Program-made: the position numbers and the translations under genes
The notes under the pieces: model-generated
What the model saw: only the letters and a program-made list of their open reading frames with translations
What the model was told of the DNA's origin: nothing
The model's database searches: none
Shown here: piece by piece, positions 26,817 to 38,415 of the stretch
Layout of the letters: each line of letters opens with the position of its first letter
How positions within the stretch are numbered: the first letter of the stretch is position 1
DNA from: Burhinus oedicnemus
Taxonomy: Eukaryota; Chordata; Aves; Charadriiformes; Burhinidae
Reading direction: 5' to 3'
Assembly: GCA_008921705.1 (NCBI GenBank)
Contig: VFFE01007257.1
Span: forward strand, 1,212,324-1,276,323
Length of the DNA: 64,000 bases

Positions 26817-28699
26817 GGTGGCACCAGAAAGCAAAACATTAAAAGCTTTTTTGAAAAATAAAGGCTGGATGGAAGTTCTTCAGTATAATATTAGCAAGGT
26901 TAACGTCATTAGAATGCTTTGGCTTAGAAATGTGATAAAAAGGTTTCAGTAGATCTTCCAGCTTATCTTTTGGCAAAACAAAATCTGGACAGCAGGCAAT
27001 CATTTATTTAAATAAGCAGGAGAAATTTTGGACCAAGGCTTCTAAAGGAAATCTATTATTTTTAAGTAAAGTATGCAGCCAAGTTAGAAGCTTAGAAAGA
27101 AAGAAGAAAATTTTAAGACATTCTGCTAATACCTCCTGGTTACCAGAAATTCACCTGTTCTTCACAATGTGGTCTGTCTTTCTGTCAACGCCTGCGCAGA
27201 CAGAAAAAGTAAGTAACTATATCACGCTGAAGCTGTGGGCATTATCAATTCAGTGTATGGCTCTTTCCAAGTGAGCTACCCAGGCCTAAATGTTCTAGAA
27301 AAGAGCAGTTAAAATTGCAGCAAGCAGCAGATCATGGCCAAGACCCTCAGAGAGGGGACTCTATCCCTGACTTTATATTGTGCTTAAAGGACGGGGGCAT
27401 TAAGGGTAGTGTATTCGTTATGCGCCCAGCATGGCGTACACAATGATCAATGCCTGAGACAGATTCTGGAGTTACAAACTTGCTTAAAAAGTAGCAGCAA
27501 ATGCAATCCTGTGTTGTACCTGGCTAAGTACCGATGGAAATGTGTTGAACAATATACAGATTTCTTCCCTAGGGATTTAATTTTTGCACATTTACATTCA
27601 AGTTAAGTCTCAAAAACTTTTTTGCTGTCCCAGTAGTGTCAGTGTCAGCAGGAACTTTGCTATTGCCTTTGCTGGGACTGAGATGTTTGTCCTCTGATCT
27701 GGAAATCAGCTCCATGAAAAAGAAGCAAAATCATTTTTTTGAGATCTTGTGTTTCATGTAGCTGTGACACTGTTCTCACTGCCTCCTTGGTGGTCAGCTG
27801 TCCACCACCGACATCGTGGGCTTATTCCTTGTGTGCCAGCTTATATGTTCTCTAGGATCTGTGACTCCTATTTTTAGCATTTCAGACAATGTGGATTCCA
27901 GCTGGGTTATCTCACTGTCAGTGATTATTCAAAAAAGGTCAACATACTCTAGTGTGCAAAATGTTTTGGAGTAACTATCAGCCAATGACTGAATCAGGTG
28001 TGTGGAGATCTCAATAAAGCTGTGAAAGAGATTAAAGTTGTTTCTTCACATCCAGGAGAAACATCTAAGCAACCCCGTTTCATTTAGACCTTGTTTTTCA
28101 TGGGTGTCCCCATACCAAGCTCCTTCAGAAACTCTGTTTGTAGCCCTGTGGGCTCTAAATAATAACCTGACACCCTTTTCTCATTTAACCTTTGCCCACT
28201 TGCCCAGGGAGAACATACCCGTGTCTACAGGCTCCCCATTTTTTTGCCTGATGTTAAAATGCACCCACAAAACTCGGTGTTTTCTAACAAATGCCACCAA
28301 GGATGACTTAGCCCTCTCCTTCACTGGGAAATGTCAAGTAGAGTTGTACTGGCTTGTTAGCACAGAATACAATGCACTTGGTCTCAAACTGTAAATCAAT
28401 ATCTGTATCTGAGAGGTGACATTTCAACAACTGTGGAATGCTGGAGCCTGTTAGGATCATTTTTTTTTTTTTTAAGTGTCAGATTATAAACTTCATAAAT
28501 AAACGATGAGCACACCTCTTACAACACCGTGTGTGTTTGTGTGTGCCTATGTCAGCACCTTTCTGGATGCAAGCACAGTGACCCTGGAAAAAATGATCTC
28601 TACAGGTTTACATGCTTGCCCTGTGTTCTAAAATTTGAATTAAGCGATGACATACCCTGAGCCATTTAAATACCCTCAGACCCTGGAGAGGTGAAAGGG

Positions 28700-28936
28700 A
28701 TCACAGAAACATAAGGCTGGAAGAGATCGGAAGGGGTTATCTGGTCTATCCTCTTGCCCCAAGACAAGACTTAAATAATCCACAGCACACCTTTGTTGAA
28801 TTCATTCCTTAAAACCACCCCGTGATGGAACCTCTCCCGCCTTCTCAGGCATTCTGTTTCAGTTCTTCTGCAGTCTGAACCATTAAAGTGGATTTTCCTA
28901 ATATTTAACCTGAATTTTCCTTCCTCCAGTTCAAAC
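28700..28936 (-). mobile_element. Old CR1 LINE fragment, 3' end
   Basis: On the plus strand the fragment begins with 'tcacagaaacataaggctgg', the reverse complement of a CR1 3' terminus. It continues as 'ggttatctggtctatcctcttgcccc' and, further on, 'cctaatatttaacctgaatttt', the counterpart of the usual 'cctaatgtccaacctgaatctc'. The order of all blocks is collinear with CR1. Divergence is high, so this is one of the oldest copies here, nearer to the CR1 lineages typical of turtles and crocodilians than the copies at 12.3 and 53.5 kb. Confidence 0.8.
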
Positions 28937-30635
28937 CATATAGAAAAATAACCAAACTGGGCAGGGAAAAAAATGGGAGCTGAATGAAGAGAAGAAAGAT
29001 GTTTAACTGGAGAATTGACTTAAAAGGAGGTGAATGTAGAGAGGAAGAGCTATGCAGAGGAGGACATGTAGTTCCCTGCGCAGGGAAGAGGCTGTAAGAA
29101 AACATTTTCTGGGGGGAAGGAAAAGTCTCTGAGAGTAAGAATTTTCCTTGCAATGGTTTTCCCTTTCCCCTTTTATTCTCTTTATAACTTCTTTCTCTTG
29201 CACCTCTCCGTGCTGCTCAGCATTCCCCCTTCTAACTGTGCTGTAGTTTTTTCCCTATATTTATCGTGGTTTTGCTTCTGTAGGTTTTATTGACCAGACA
29301 ACATACTGAATTGTCAGGGTGCAGCACGCCTAGGGAATTTCTGAGGCCAAACACACGAGCAGTGAGCATCGGTGACTGTAGTTGAATGCATACTCCAGTA
29401 CAGAAAATTTTCAGACCTCTTTCTCTATTTGGGTATATTAATCCTTATTTATTTGTTGTGAGGAACCTCAAGAAGGAAAATGTTTGACGAATCTTACATA
29501 TTTTACATAAAAACTGGCCTTTGAAAAGCTTTTAAACATCCGTTTATTAACCCTCCCAACACCTCCCTGGGGCATTGGCAGTCCTACTTTACGCAAAATG
29601 ATAAGAGCAACCCAAGTGGATATAAAATGAAAAAATAAGAAATAAAATTAAATCAAAGAGGAAACACTGCTAAGAAAGTATGTGTTAGTTTATTATTAGT
29701 AGGCTTCTGGTGAAAGACAAAAATAAAGTTTGTTTATGACTTTGACCTCTTAGATGTTGCCACGACATTGTTATTTAATCATAACCTAATAATTTACCAG
29801 TTCCCCACTTCTGAGTAACAGAAAGCCATTGTGAGAACAGAAGTCAATTTTCAGCTCTACTTGTATCTTCATCATGGCTAAAATCCCTCTTGTTTCACAA
29901 GACCACAAGAAATCTGGCGAGGTGAACACACACAATAGGAAGGCTGAAGTTATCAATAGAGTAATTTACAATAATTGTATTTGCAAATTGAACATCATTA
30001 CAATAACAATAAGTATAAAATCCCAAAAAGATACTTGATGCTCTTGAGTAATTACATGCAATTAATTTGTAGCTAATTCCAGACTCTGGCACACTCTGTT
30101 CTAGCCTTTCTCAGAAATACTTGCTGGCAATGAAAAAATAAGATGCTGCCCAGGCCACCTCTGCTGGGAAAGCTTTATGTTGTGCAAGAAGGGTTCAGAT
30201 TTGGCAAAGAGAAATGGTGAGTCTGCAGGGAAATGTCTGAAGGATCACAGTTCGTCCCATGTACATGTGATAACGGTATTTATATTATTATTCCAGTTCA
30301 GGTCTTTGGCTCTCCCTTCTCACGTTGCCTCTGCTGGCTCATGCTGAACTGTGGCCCTATAGAGAGTATGGCCATAACTGCTTTGCGCTGGCCAAACCAA
30401 GACAGGGAAGAGAAGACCTTCAGCTTTCTTAGCTAACGTTTTCCTTTCCCATGCTGATGAGTGAGGAGTAGGGCTATTCAAGCTCCATCTTCCCAAACGG
30501 CTGAATGTTTGTCGCCAAATAGTTTATATTCCCACAACTTAGTTGAAGAAAGGAACCAAGGACTCTACATTATTTCGGGACGATACCTCTTCTTTGTCTA
30601 GTTGTAGGAAGGTTTATGCAGACCTTCAAGGACAC

Positions 30636-30638
<3 letters not shown>

Positions 30639-30673
<35 letters not shown>

Positions 30674-30690
30674 AAAAAAAAAAAAAAAAA
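30639..30690. repeat. Long A-homopolymer (A33-GG-A17)
   Basis: There are 33 consecutive A's, then GG, then 17 A's. It could be the decayed poly(A) tail of a retroposed sequence, but the preceding bases contain no AATAAA signal and I recognise no transcript in them. A simple expanded homopolymer is the more cautious reading. Exact length in an assembly is unreliable. Confidence 0.9.
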
Positions 30691-31668
30691 GGAAAACAGA
30701 GAGGAAGGATGGAAGAGCATGGGGACTTTAGAGAATGCAAAGATTTTAGAATCCAAAAGTAAAAATACCTCAGAATGCAAGAGCTTGGTTTCATAAGCAT
30801 ATATTTTAGACAAATCAATATTATTCAATGTGTCTTGGCACAAAGTTCCATGTTATAGCTCACTATGGATATTGAATTTCATCTACTCTTCTCTTTAAAA
30901 GTTCAGTTTCAGCTTTTAAAGGAAGAAAAGGGTTGAGGCAGAGAATAGGGAAGTTGGAAAGAGGGTAACGGGCACTTTTACTGCTTTACTACTTGGTACA
31001 CTGACCTAGCTATAGCTAAGATGATTGGAATCATTCATTATCATACACCAATTTTTTTTTTTTTTAATTCAACCACTATCGGACACAAGGAAAAGCTGTG
31101 TGTCTTTATGAACAGCTAGACATGCCAGGTGTACAAGTGGGCTGGTTTGGTTGGTTTGGGAATGCCTGGTGTACTGTGCGCAGGTACCCTGAGCGGTACA
31201 CTGGGTGTGGAGGAAACCTCCACAGCTTGCTCTTAGCCTACCAGAAATGATGTCTTGCAGATAAGAATTCACCAAAAAGCTTCTGGCAAGCATCTTGAAT
31301 TATCTAACACAGCACTGCCCTCTTGGAAGGTACTCATGATCAGCGTCCAGCCATCCGCCACCTCAAGTCAAGAAGGTGCAATAAAAATCTGTACTGACAT
31401 ACGGAGGTGTTGGAAGAGAGGGACTTCTGCCTGAAAATACGGCTAACCTGGGCGGGAGAAAATGGGATCCCCCTGGGGCAGAAAGGATGGCATCTCTGCA
31501 GGCACCGTGGGCGAGGCGCTGTGCAGGCAGCTGCCTGGCTTTGCTCCACGCGTGGATTTCAATATGAAAGGCATGCAGACGGGTGCGTGCTGCAAGATCC
31601 AAAATCACAAGCATCAGTTGTTGTTTGCTGTTATTATAAGCAGCCCTGCACCGCTTATTCTCTTGCGC

Positions 31669-31730
31669 AAGAGTGCGTGTGTGTATCTCTGTGTGTACGT
31701 ATATATCAAAATACATATACGTATAGGTAT
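31669..31730. repeat. TG/TA-rich simple sequence with a hairpin
   Basis: Interrupted TG repeats pass into alternating TA/CG steps. The arms TACGTATAT (31696-31704) and ATATACGTA (31715-31723) are exact reverse complements around a 10-nt loop. Confidence 0.8.
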
Positions 31731-33299
31731 GCAGAGCATAGAAATGGAACCGGTACAATCTACAAGCTCGGCTTTGATGTTAACGCAGTAAAACAACACA
31801 TTTTATTTGAAATAGCTCGTGAATAAATATTGTTGCGGGCATCACATAACAAGCGAACTTGAAACTGCTACGCACTGTAGCGTCGAGGCTCTGTATAATT
31901 AGGTCAGTGTTATAGCTAAAGGGAGGAGGAGCCAGTTCCTAACGATGCAAACCACTGAACTTTTAAATTGTAAAGCTTTATCTGCAGGTTAACTGAGAGT
32001 TACCACCATCTGATGTTAAGGGAGACCTGTTCAATGTCTACGTTTTTTTCTGGAGGCATCTGTAGGTGACAGAACAGTGATTTGATGTTGTCTGCTCACT
32101 TGGAGTAAACGAGAAGTAATCCAGATGTAGAAATGACTGCCCGAGTGGCAGAAACGGTGGGTAGAGGGTAAATCTCCCTGAAACAGAGAGCGCAGTTAGC
32201 TGCAGCGGAGCTTCAGCGCTCAAGTTTTTACATTTTTGCATATGCATCAGATGCTCCCGGGAAGGGTGACTCTCAGAAACGCAGTTGTAATTATTTGTTT
32301 TGGAAATTAAGTTATGTGTTAAAGAACACAGGCGCCTCGGGACTTCTAGCTCTAACAGCTACTTAGATTTCAGTAAAGCGAGTGAATAAATGAACCGAGT
32401 GAAACTGAGAAGGCGGCTTCTGACTCGCACCCTCTCTCTCCTGACTGTAATAAGAAATGTCTTGAAAGCAAAATGTACCATTTTATGTTGTCAATAAACT
32501 CCCCATAGAGTTTATGATAGAGTCATTTACCTCCGTCTGAATGCTAAGGAGGGGTCGGGGACAGAAAAACACTCTATTTTTTTTTGAGACATTTCGAAAA
32601 TTTGGTTGTGGCACAGCTCAGAATGAAAGTGCACTAAAATAAAACAAAGTATAACCTGAGAGAGCATAATTGATAGCTGGGTGTCAAGGGAACTAATTTG
32701 GCAGGTTGGGGATCCAGACAAAAATCCCCAAACTACCTGCAAAGCCTTTGTCTTGAAATTCGTACCTTTTGGCCAAAAGTTATGATTTTGAAAGCAGCTT
32801 TTTTTTCAGCAAAGGTGCTTTAACCAGCTCGCCAGCATGCTAAATCCACCTCTTCTCTTTCTCCACTTGACTTCCTCCAGTGTTTTGGGTTGCAGTGCCA
32901 GAACAGCAGTAATCAATAGCCCAGAAAATTGTAGTATTACATGTCTCTGTAATGACTCGAATGCTAGTATCTGTGTTAGCTTCTCATCTGGCTGTGATGG
33001 TGCCTACTGATTGGAAAAGAGGGGCACTTGCAACAAAGCTCCTCTGAAATTATCCTCCCAATGTGTGCGCGAGGCAGCTGGGAACCTTGTGATAACAAGC
33101 AAGTCAATCTTCACTCTCTCATTGTCTTCCTTGAATCGATGGGTGAGTCTATCACCTGCCCAGAGGACTTGGCAAAGCAGCTTTCCTGCATTTGGCCTTA
33201 GGAAAGGGGGTAAGAGAGACTGGGTTCTTCTTCTGTGTTGGGAAACTCATACTCCGCATCGTCTGAGGGATTTTACGTCCCACCTATTTATGCAGTAAG

Positions 33300-33351
33300 A
33301 TGGAAAATATTGAAATGTGATTACATGGAAATTATGTTGAAATGTGAATAC
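33300..33351 (+). repeat. Imperfect two-copy tandem duplication (about 25 bp)
   Basis: Two adjacent units both begin ATGGAAA and both carry TTGAAATGTGA(T/A)TAC. They occupy 33300-33324 and 33325-33351, and the second has a small insertion. This is probably an old replication-slippage duplication. Confidence 0.7.
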
Positions 33352-36300
33352 TATGTGATACACACAAGAATTGTGTTGACTGTGGCTTCTGTGATTTTCC
33401 TGGTAGGTCTTGCAGATGCAGCGGGGTCTATGCTAGAGTTTCGTCTCTGAATAAGATCTCTCCATGTCTCTCTCTATCTTCTGAACTACTATATTCCCTG
33501 GTTTCCAGTTCTGTAATATCCAAAAAATGCTGTAAAGGCTGTTACTAAGCTCCCAGAGTTAGACAGCATATGCCTCTTGTGCACGCACAGCACAATGTGT
33601 TGGTGTGTGAAGTGAGCTGGAGCTACGTGAATGTATCTGAGCATTTTCTCTGGTGCCTGTAAGTGGGCTACTGGTCTTGGAAGAGCAGCTGGGCTCCCAG
33701 TGGGCTGAAACATGGCACAGTGCTGGGGATCAGCCCAAGGGCCCAGCTCCCACCCCAGACAGGCTGCAACAGGGCTCCGGCTCAGGGTGAGCAAAGAAGA
33801 TTGGGCTTGGGGAGGTTGTTTTCCAGGAGAAGTGTTTTCTCTATGAGTGAAACAGGGAAATTTATGGGACAAGGAAAGCAGCTGGGTTTTGCCTGTACGG
33901 CCAAATTTATGTGAGCATACAAAGAGCAACAAATACGTAGAGAAAGCTATTTAGGGGATTCCTGGTGGAGCAGAGCGATGGCGCTTAGTACTGTGGGCTT
34001 GCAGGGGGCAAACCCAGCCTGCTAGCATAATGAGCATGTATCATTCAAGGGATTCTTTGTTCATCTGGTCTTGTTTCCCTCTGGTTTAATGGGTGATAAG
34101 AAGGATTTTCTAATCAATTTCTTAATGGGAAGGGAGTTAGAAACCTGATTTCTTTGCTTTCTATACTGCTTTGAAAAGCTGTTTATGGTGGTTGAGTTGG
34201 TTAAATGGTAGAAGACTTAACAGTTACTCTCCTCTGTCAAATACTTTCCAAAGGTTTGGGAAAGGAGCTTGGTAGAAATGTGGGGCTCTATTTCTCTGCC
34301 TCTAATGTTTTTCTGGAGGAGGTGGAGGCAATCAGTGTAAACCCAGGCCAACGCTCTGGGCTTCTTTTGGTAGCAGAGATGGAAGATGCGTTTGTACTCC
34401 CTGATCAGTCCTCCAAAACATGTGTGTTTTCCCATCCCCAACTAAGGCCAAGTCTCTTCTAGAGCTTACAATGGATGCCTGTGGGGTGAGGACATGATGC
34501 AAAGTGTGATGTCACCAGGGCAACCTTCCTAGGGCTAGAATGAAATTCGGGTGAGATCAGATTAAATCATATGTCTTGGTTTCAATAAAGCACGTTTTCT
34601 TTCCCTCAAGTTTGTCTCTGGAGATGACAATGAATTCCTTTGACACAGGCAAATGAAGATGGAGCAACTTCTATTAAACACTTTCATAGGAGCTGTTTTT
34701 CTTCTTCTTTTTTTTTTTTTTTTAATCTGCAAGAATCCCTATGTATGCTGCTCTCATTACATACAGAGCTCTACACTGAGCAGTTAAGACATAGCATTTT
34801 AAAGCGTGGAACTGGTGTTTCTTCTCTTCAACAGGGTATTAGCAGAAGGTTACAATTATACATACATTTTAATATGTAACTCTCTATTGTAAACAATTCA
34901 CTCTTAATATGTCTGGCCTTTGTTTGCTGTGAAGTTATACATTATATTTGGATTAATGATTCACTTGGCTGTATAGTAATTTCTCTGTATGTGTACAATC
35001 TCACTCCAGTCATCCTAGATTATTTTTTAACATAATCTAATTTAAAAAAGAAAACCTCCTCCCTGTTTATAAAAATATTATTTGTTCCTGGCTTTCATAC
35101 ATATATTTGGAGGAAAGAAATGAATGATACTGAATAATGACTAGCACTCAGTCTCTCTAACCACAAATTATGCACCTCTATTTGCAATTTATTCTAAATG
35201 CTCATTGTCGCTGGGTTTTTTTTAAACATTTTCTCTGTGTATTCTCTCATCTTGCCATGCAGATTCATGTTGATAACCCCCTTGAGTCCATACCCAGAAA
35301 CAGGTACCCGAGCTGGACTGTGGAATGTGGGCTCATGTAAAGGCAGGAGGGGCAGCCAGGCACTTCTGTGGTTGCTGTGAGACTGGGTTTAGACTCATAA
35401 ACTAGTGGGTGGAGAAAGACAAAGACCAATTATTGCACCGCCCCAGCACGACCGAGTCCGTATAGGAATGGGGGCGTGTGAGTATCTGCTGTTGGTATTG
35501 GAGCAAAACAGAAATAGGGAGGAATTGTTCCTGTGCTGCCCCAGGATGGAATAGCTTCCTCCCTCTTCTCTCTTGGGGTGTGTCCTCGGGATACGATCTC
35601 CCTCAGTGAGGGAGAACACATAATCTTGTCTATATATAACAAATATTTCTGTAGCATAAACGCAGACGCCTATCTGAATAAAATCTCTCTTTTGACAAGT
35701 TTATTACGTGGCAATGTAGGAGAGGAATCTTCGGATGGAAATGCTGGAAAATGCTGTTCTTCCCGTCAGAGGAAAGCTTTTGTTCTAAAAGCTCTGGATG
35801 CCAGATTATGGTAGTGAGAGCTAAGGACTGTTGGGGGTTATCCCACTCAATACAGTCTATAAATGTTCACATTGATGTTTAAGGAATGCTATAAAAACAG
35901 TACTGTCGGTGTCGCCGCAAAGAAATGGGGACAAACCATCTCTGATCATAGTACCTCACCATTTTTGCCATTGGTGACAGTAAAATGATATTAAAATAGC
36001 TGAAGTATCTTGCTGAGAATCTATAGACAGGAGTTTGGGACACAGAAATAGGGGGTTTTTGTTTACTCAGGGAAGGATATGTTTGTAATCCTGTAGGTTT
36101 TTCTTTTGTGAGCTGTAGAAATAAATGTGCCTTAATATACCAGCTCCTTGGACATCCCTGTGTCAGATCATCTAGACAGACGATCCTGAATAGCTTCACG
36201 TTCATGCGTCTATATTCATGGCTGCTTGATCTGTGGCGTAACTGCTCCAGAGGAGCTACGAGCCAGGTGCCAGGAAGGGGGAGCACCACCAGGTGAAATC

Positions 36301-38367
36301 CCCTCTCCACTGAAACTGAGGGCAGCATTCCTCAGATAATGGCTCCCACTAGTCCAGACTCCCACCTGCCCTCTCCCTCGAAAGTGATGTGAACTATGAA
36401 ATAAATCAGTTCTGCTTAATGGCGCTCTCTGCTCAACCACAGATCTAATGCCTGTACAACCAGGGTTTCAGCAGGAGCCCTACTGCAAATGTTTCATCTA
36501 TTTCAAAGAGGAAAATGCATCTCTCTCTTTTTAGACAACACAAAAGATCAATTTTTCAACGTCTTATGTTAATTCTTTATGTAGAGGTTTTGCATAAGTA
36601 TTAATGAACATTAATACACACTTCATATATGGCTACCGATCCATTTTCTGTTCTTTCTAGGCAAGATAAATAATACTTTCTAATTCTAGCCTTTCAGAAG
36701 TTTGCAGGTCCAACCTAATATTATGAAAGGGAGAGGGCTGTTTCTGGTTTTACCCAGAAGTAATGGATAATATACTGAAGTCCAAAGCTGAGTTAGCTGA
36801 TGGCATGGAAATGGTGGGGAATACATTTCATTAATGATCATCACCGGCTCCAGAGTTAAGCAATTCCAGCATGGAAAGGCTCCAGGCAGCTCTGAAAACC
36901 ATAAGAAGAGTTTGTTAGCTTGGGAAATACAAGCATGAGAGTTTATGGGACTGAGATGACCTTTCATATGAGTGCAGCGTGGTTAAGAGATGAGTGTGCA
37001 GAATCTGAGCCGACTTAATCTTACATCTGCCTCCTCTGCTGAGGAACACCAACCTACTGTACATAACATCAGCCCTGACCTGATACTGCCATGGCTCAAG
37101 CTAAAAAAACCAAGGTTTCAGCCCATTTGTGACTCTCGTATGTGGGTGAGAGGCATGTTAAGACAGTATTTAGAGTCCAAAAGCCAGGGAAAATGAGCCC
37201 ATATAGCTAAAGACCTGCAGTTCACAGAGAGTAGAGCTGAATGCAGGCAGGTGTCCTCAGGCTGAAGATACGTGCGTGGGGAAATATATTGCAGAATTAA
37301 TGACTTCAAAGAGACCCAGGGCAGGGAGGTGGCTTCAACACAGCCACAGCAACGTGGAAAGAAATGGTGAATGTAGGTTCCTTGTGTGCTAAACTGAGAC
37401 AGTTTCCTTCCCTCCTGAGAATTTTCAAAATATAGTGAAAGATTCCCATCCTAAAGCAAAGAAAAAATTATTGGAAGCCACATTAAGAGCTTTGCTCTTT
37501 TAACATATTAATATATCAACTACATTAAAAATAAACCTTTCAGGATTTATTTTCACTGGGAAAATGGGTGCACGGGGTATGGCTGCGATGGAGAGTAGGA
37601 AACCAGCAGCAGTAACACGTCTCCTTCCCCTGCCTGGCTGATTCAGTGTGAGCAACGCAGTGCTTTGCATTTCTGAAAATGAAGCTGCTTATTTGAGAGG
37701 GTTGAATAAACACATTTACCTGCCTCTGTACCTTGAGTTCCTCCCTCTAAGGCCCATGCACGTTCTTACACCGCTTTTCGTAGCCCCAGCAGACAAAATG
37801 AATTGCAATTACTCCTCAAAGAGCTTTCTTTCCTCTAATTGATGCTCTGTTAGGCAGCAGGGCCAAACAGGCTGACTCCTCGCCATGTTACTCCAGTACT
37901 ACACTTTATTACAATCAGTCGGACCAGTGGTCTTGAGAGTTGGAGTGATGTAACAAAATATTTCATCCCTGGATATGAAATTCCTTTGAACTCCCTTATG
38001 CTGCAGTCAGCTGAGTTGTTACCTTCAATCAAGTGTATTTTTCAGTCTAGTTGTTTCTGTATTTTGAAGACATCCAAAAATCCCCTGGATTTCTTTTTCT
38101 TTTTTTTTCGCTTTCAGACGCATCTATTGAAATTGAGAACATGTCAAAATTATCTCCTGAGGTAGGAACCCTAAAGTATTCATTTCCTGAAAAGTTCAGC
38201 TTTGCTAATCACAATCAGATGCTGGCCAATGTAACAGGTCCTCCCTGGGCTCCTAACAGCCTTCTCAGAAATCTAGCTTCCCATCTCCTACGATAACATT
38301 ATCTTGATAGTGGCTTTGAGTTATTTTTGTGGATATTTACATGGTGTCTACTGACTTTCCTCCTGCC

Positions 38368-38415
38368 TTTAAGGGCCTCGTCCAAAGTCCAGTGAGAGAT
38401 TTTCCACTGTCTTCA
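38368..38415. repeat. Fragment of the palindromic interspersed repeat
   Basis: The string 'aagggcctcgtccaaagtccagtgagagattttccactgtcttcaa' follows the order of the repeat (usual form like 'gggcctgatccaaagcccattg ... agtctttccattgacttcaa'), including both inverted halves in short form. It is degenerate and was identified from memory of the motif. Confidence 0.5.

Larger units (their letters stand above)
24503..28699. other. Non-coding stretch containing a candidate regulatory element
   Basis: No gene recognised. The block includes the motif cluster at 26540-26780, an AAAT microsatellite (26801-26816), a T14 run (28460-28473) and a TG-rich patch (about 28530-28546). The 118-codon plus frame 28038-28394 has no recognisable domain. 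Confidence 0.65.
28937..38367. other. Long non-coding stretch, no gene recognised
   Basis: About 9.4 kb with no recognisable gene or RNA. It contains several homopolymers: A33 at 30639-30671, T14 at 31052-31065 and T16 at 34708-34723. A TG/TA-rich tract with a hairpin lies at about 31669-31730, and a small tandem duplication at 33300-33351. Frames of 130-150 codons at 31363-31826, 33489-33932 and 35879-36328 overlap frames on the opposite strand and have no recognisable domains. Confidence 0.65.

Noticed and set aside
33489..33932. 147-codon minus-strand frame
   Set aside because: It has a GC-rich central part, an overlapping plus-strand frame and no domains.
36286..36297. Second CTCF-like string 'ccaccaggtgaa'
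   Set aside because: The 3' half of the motif (GGC) is missing, so it is not a convincing site.
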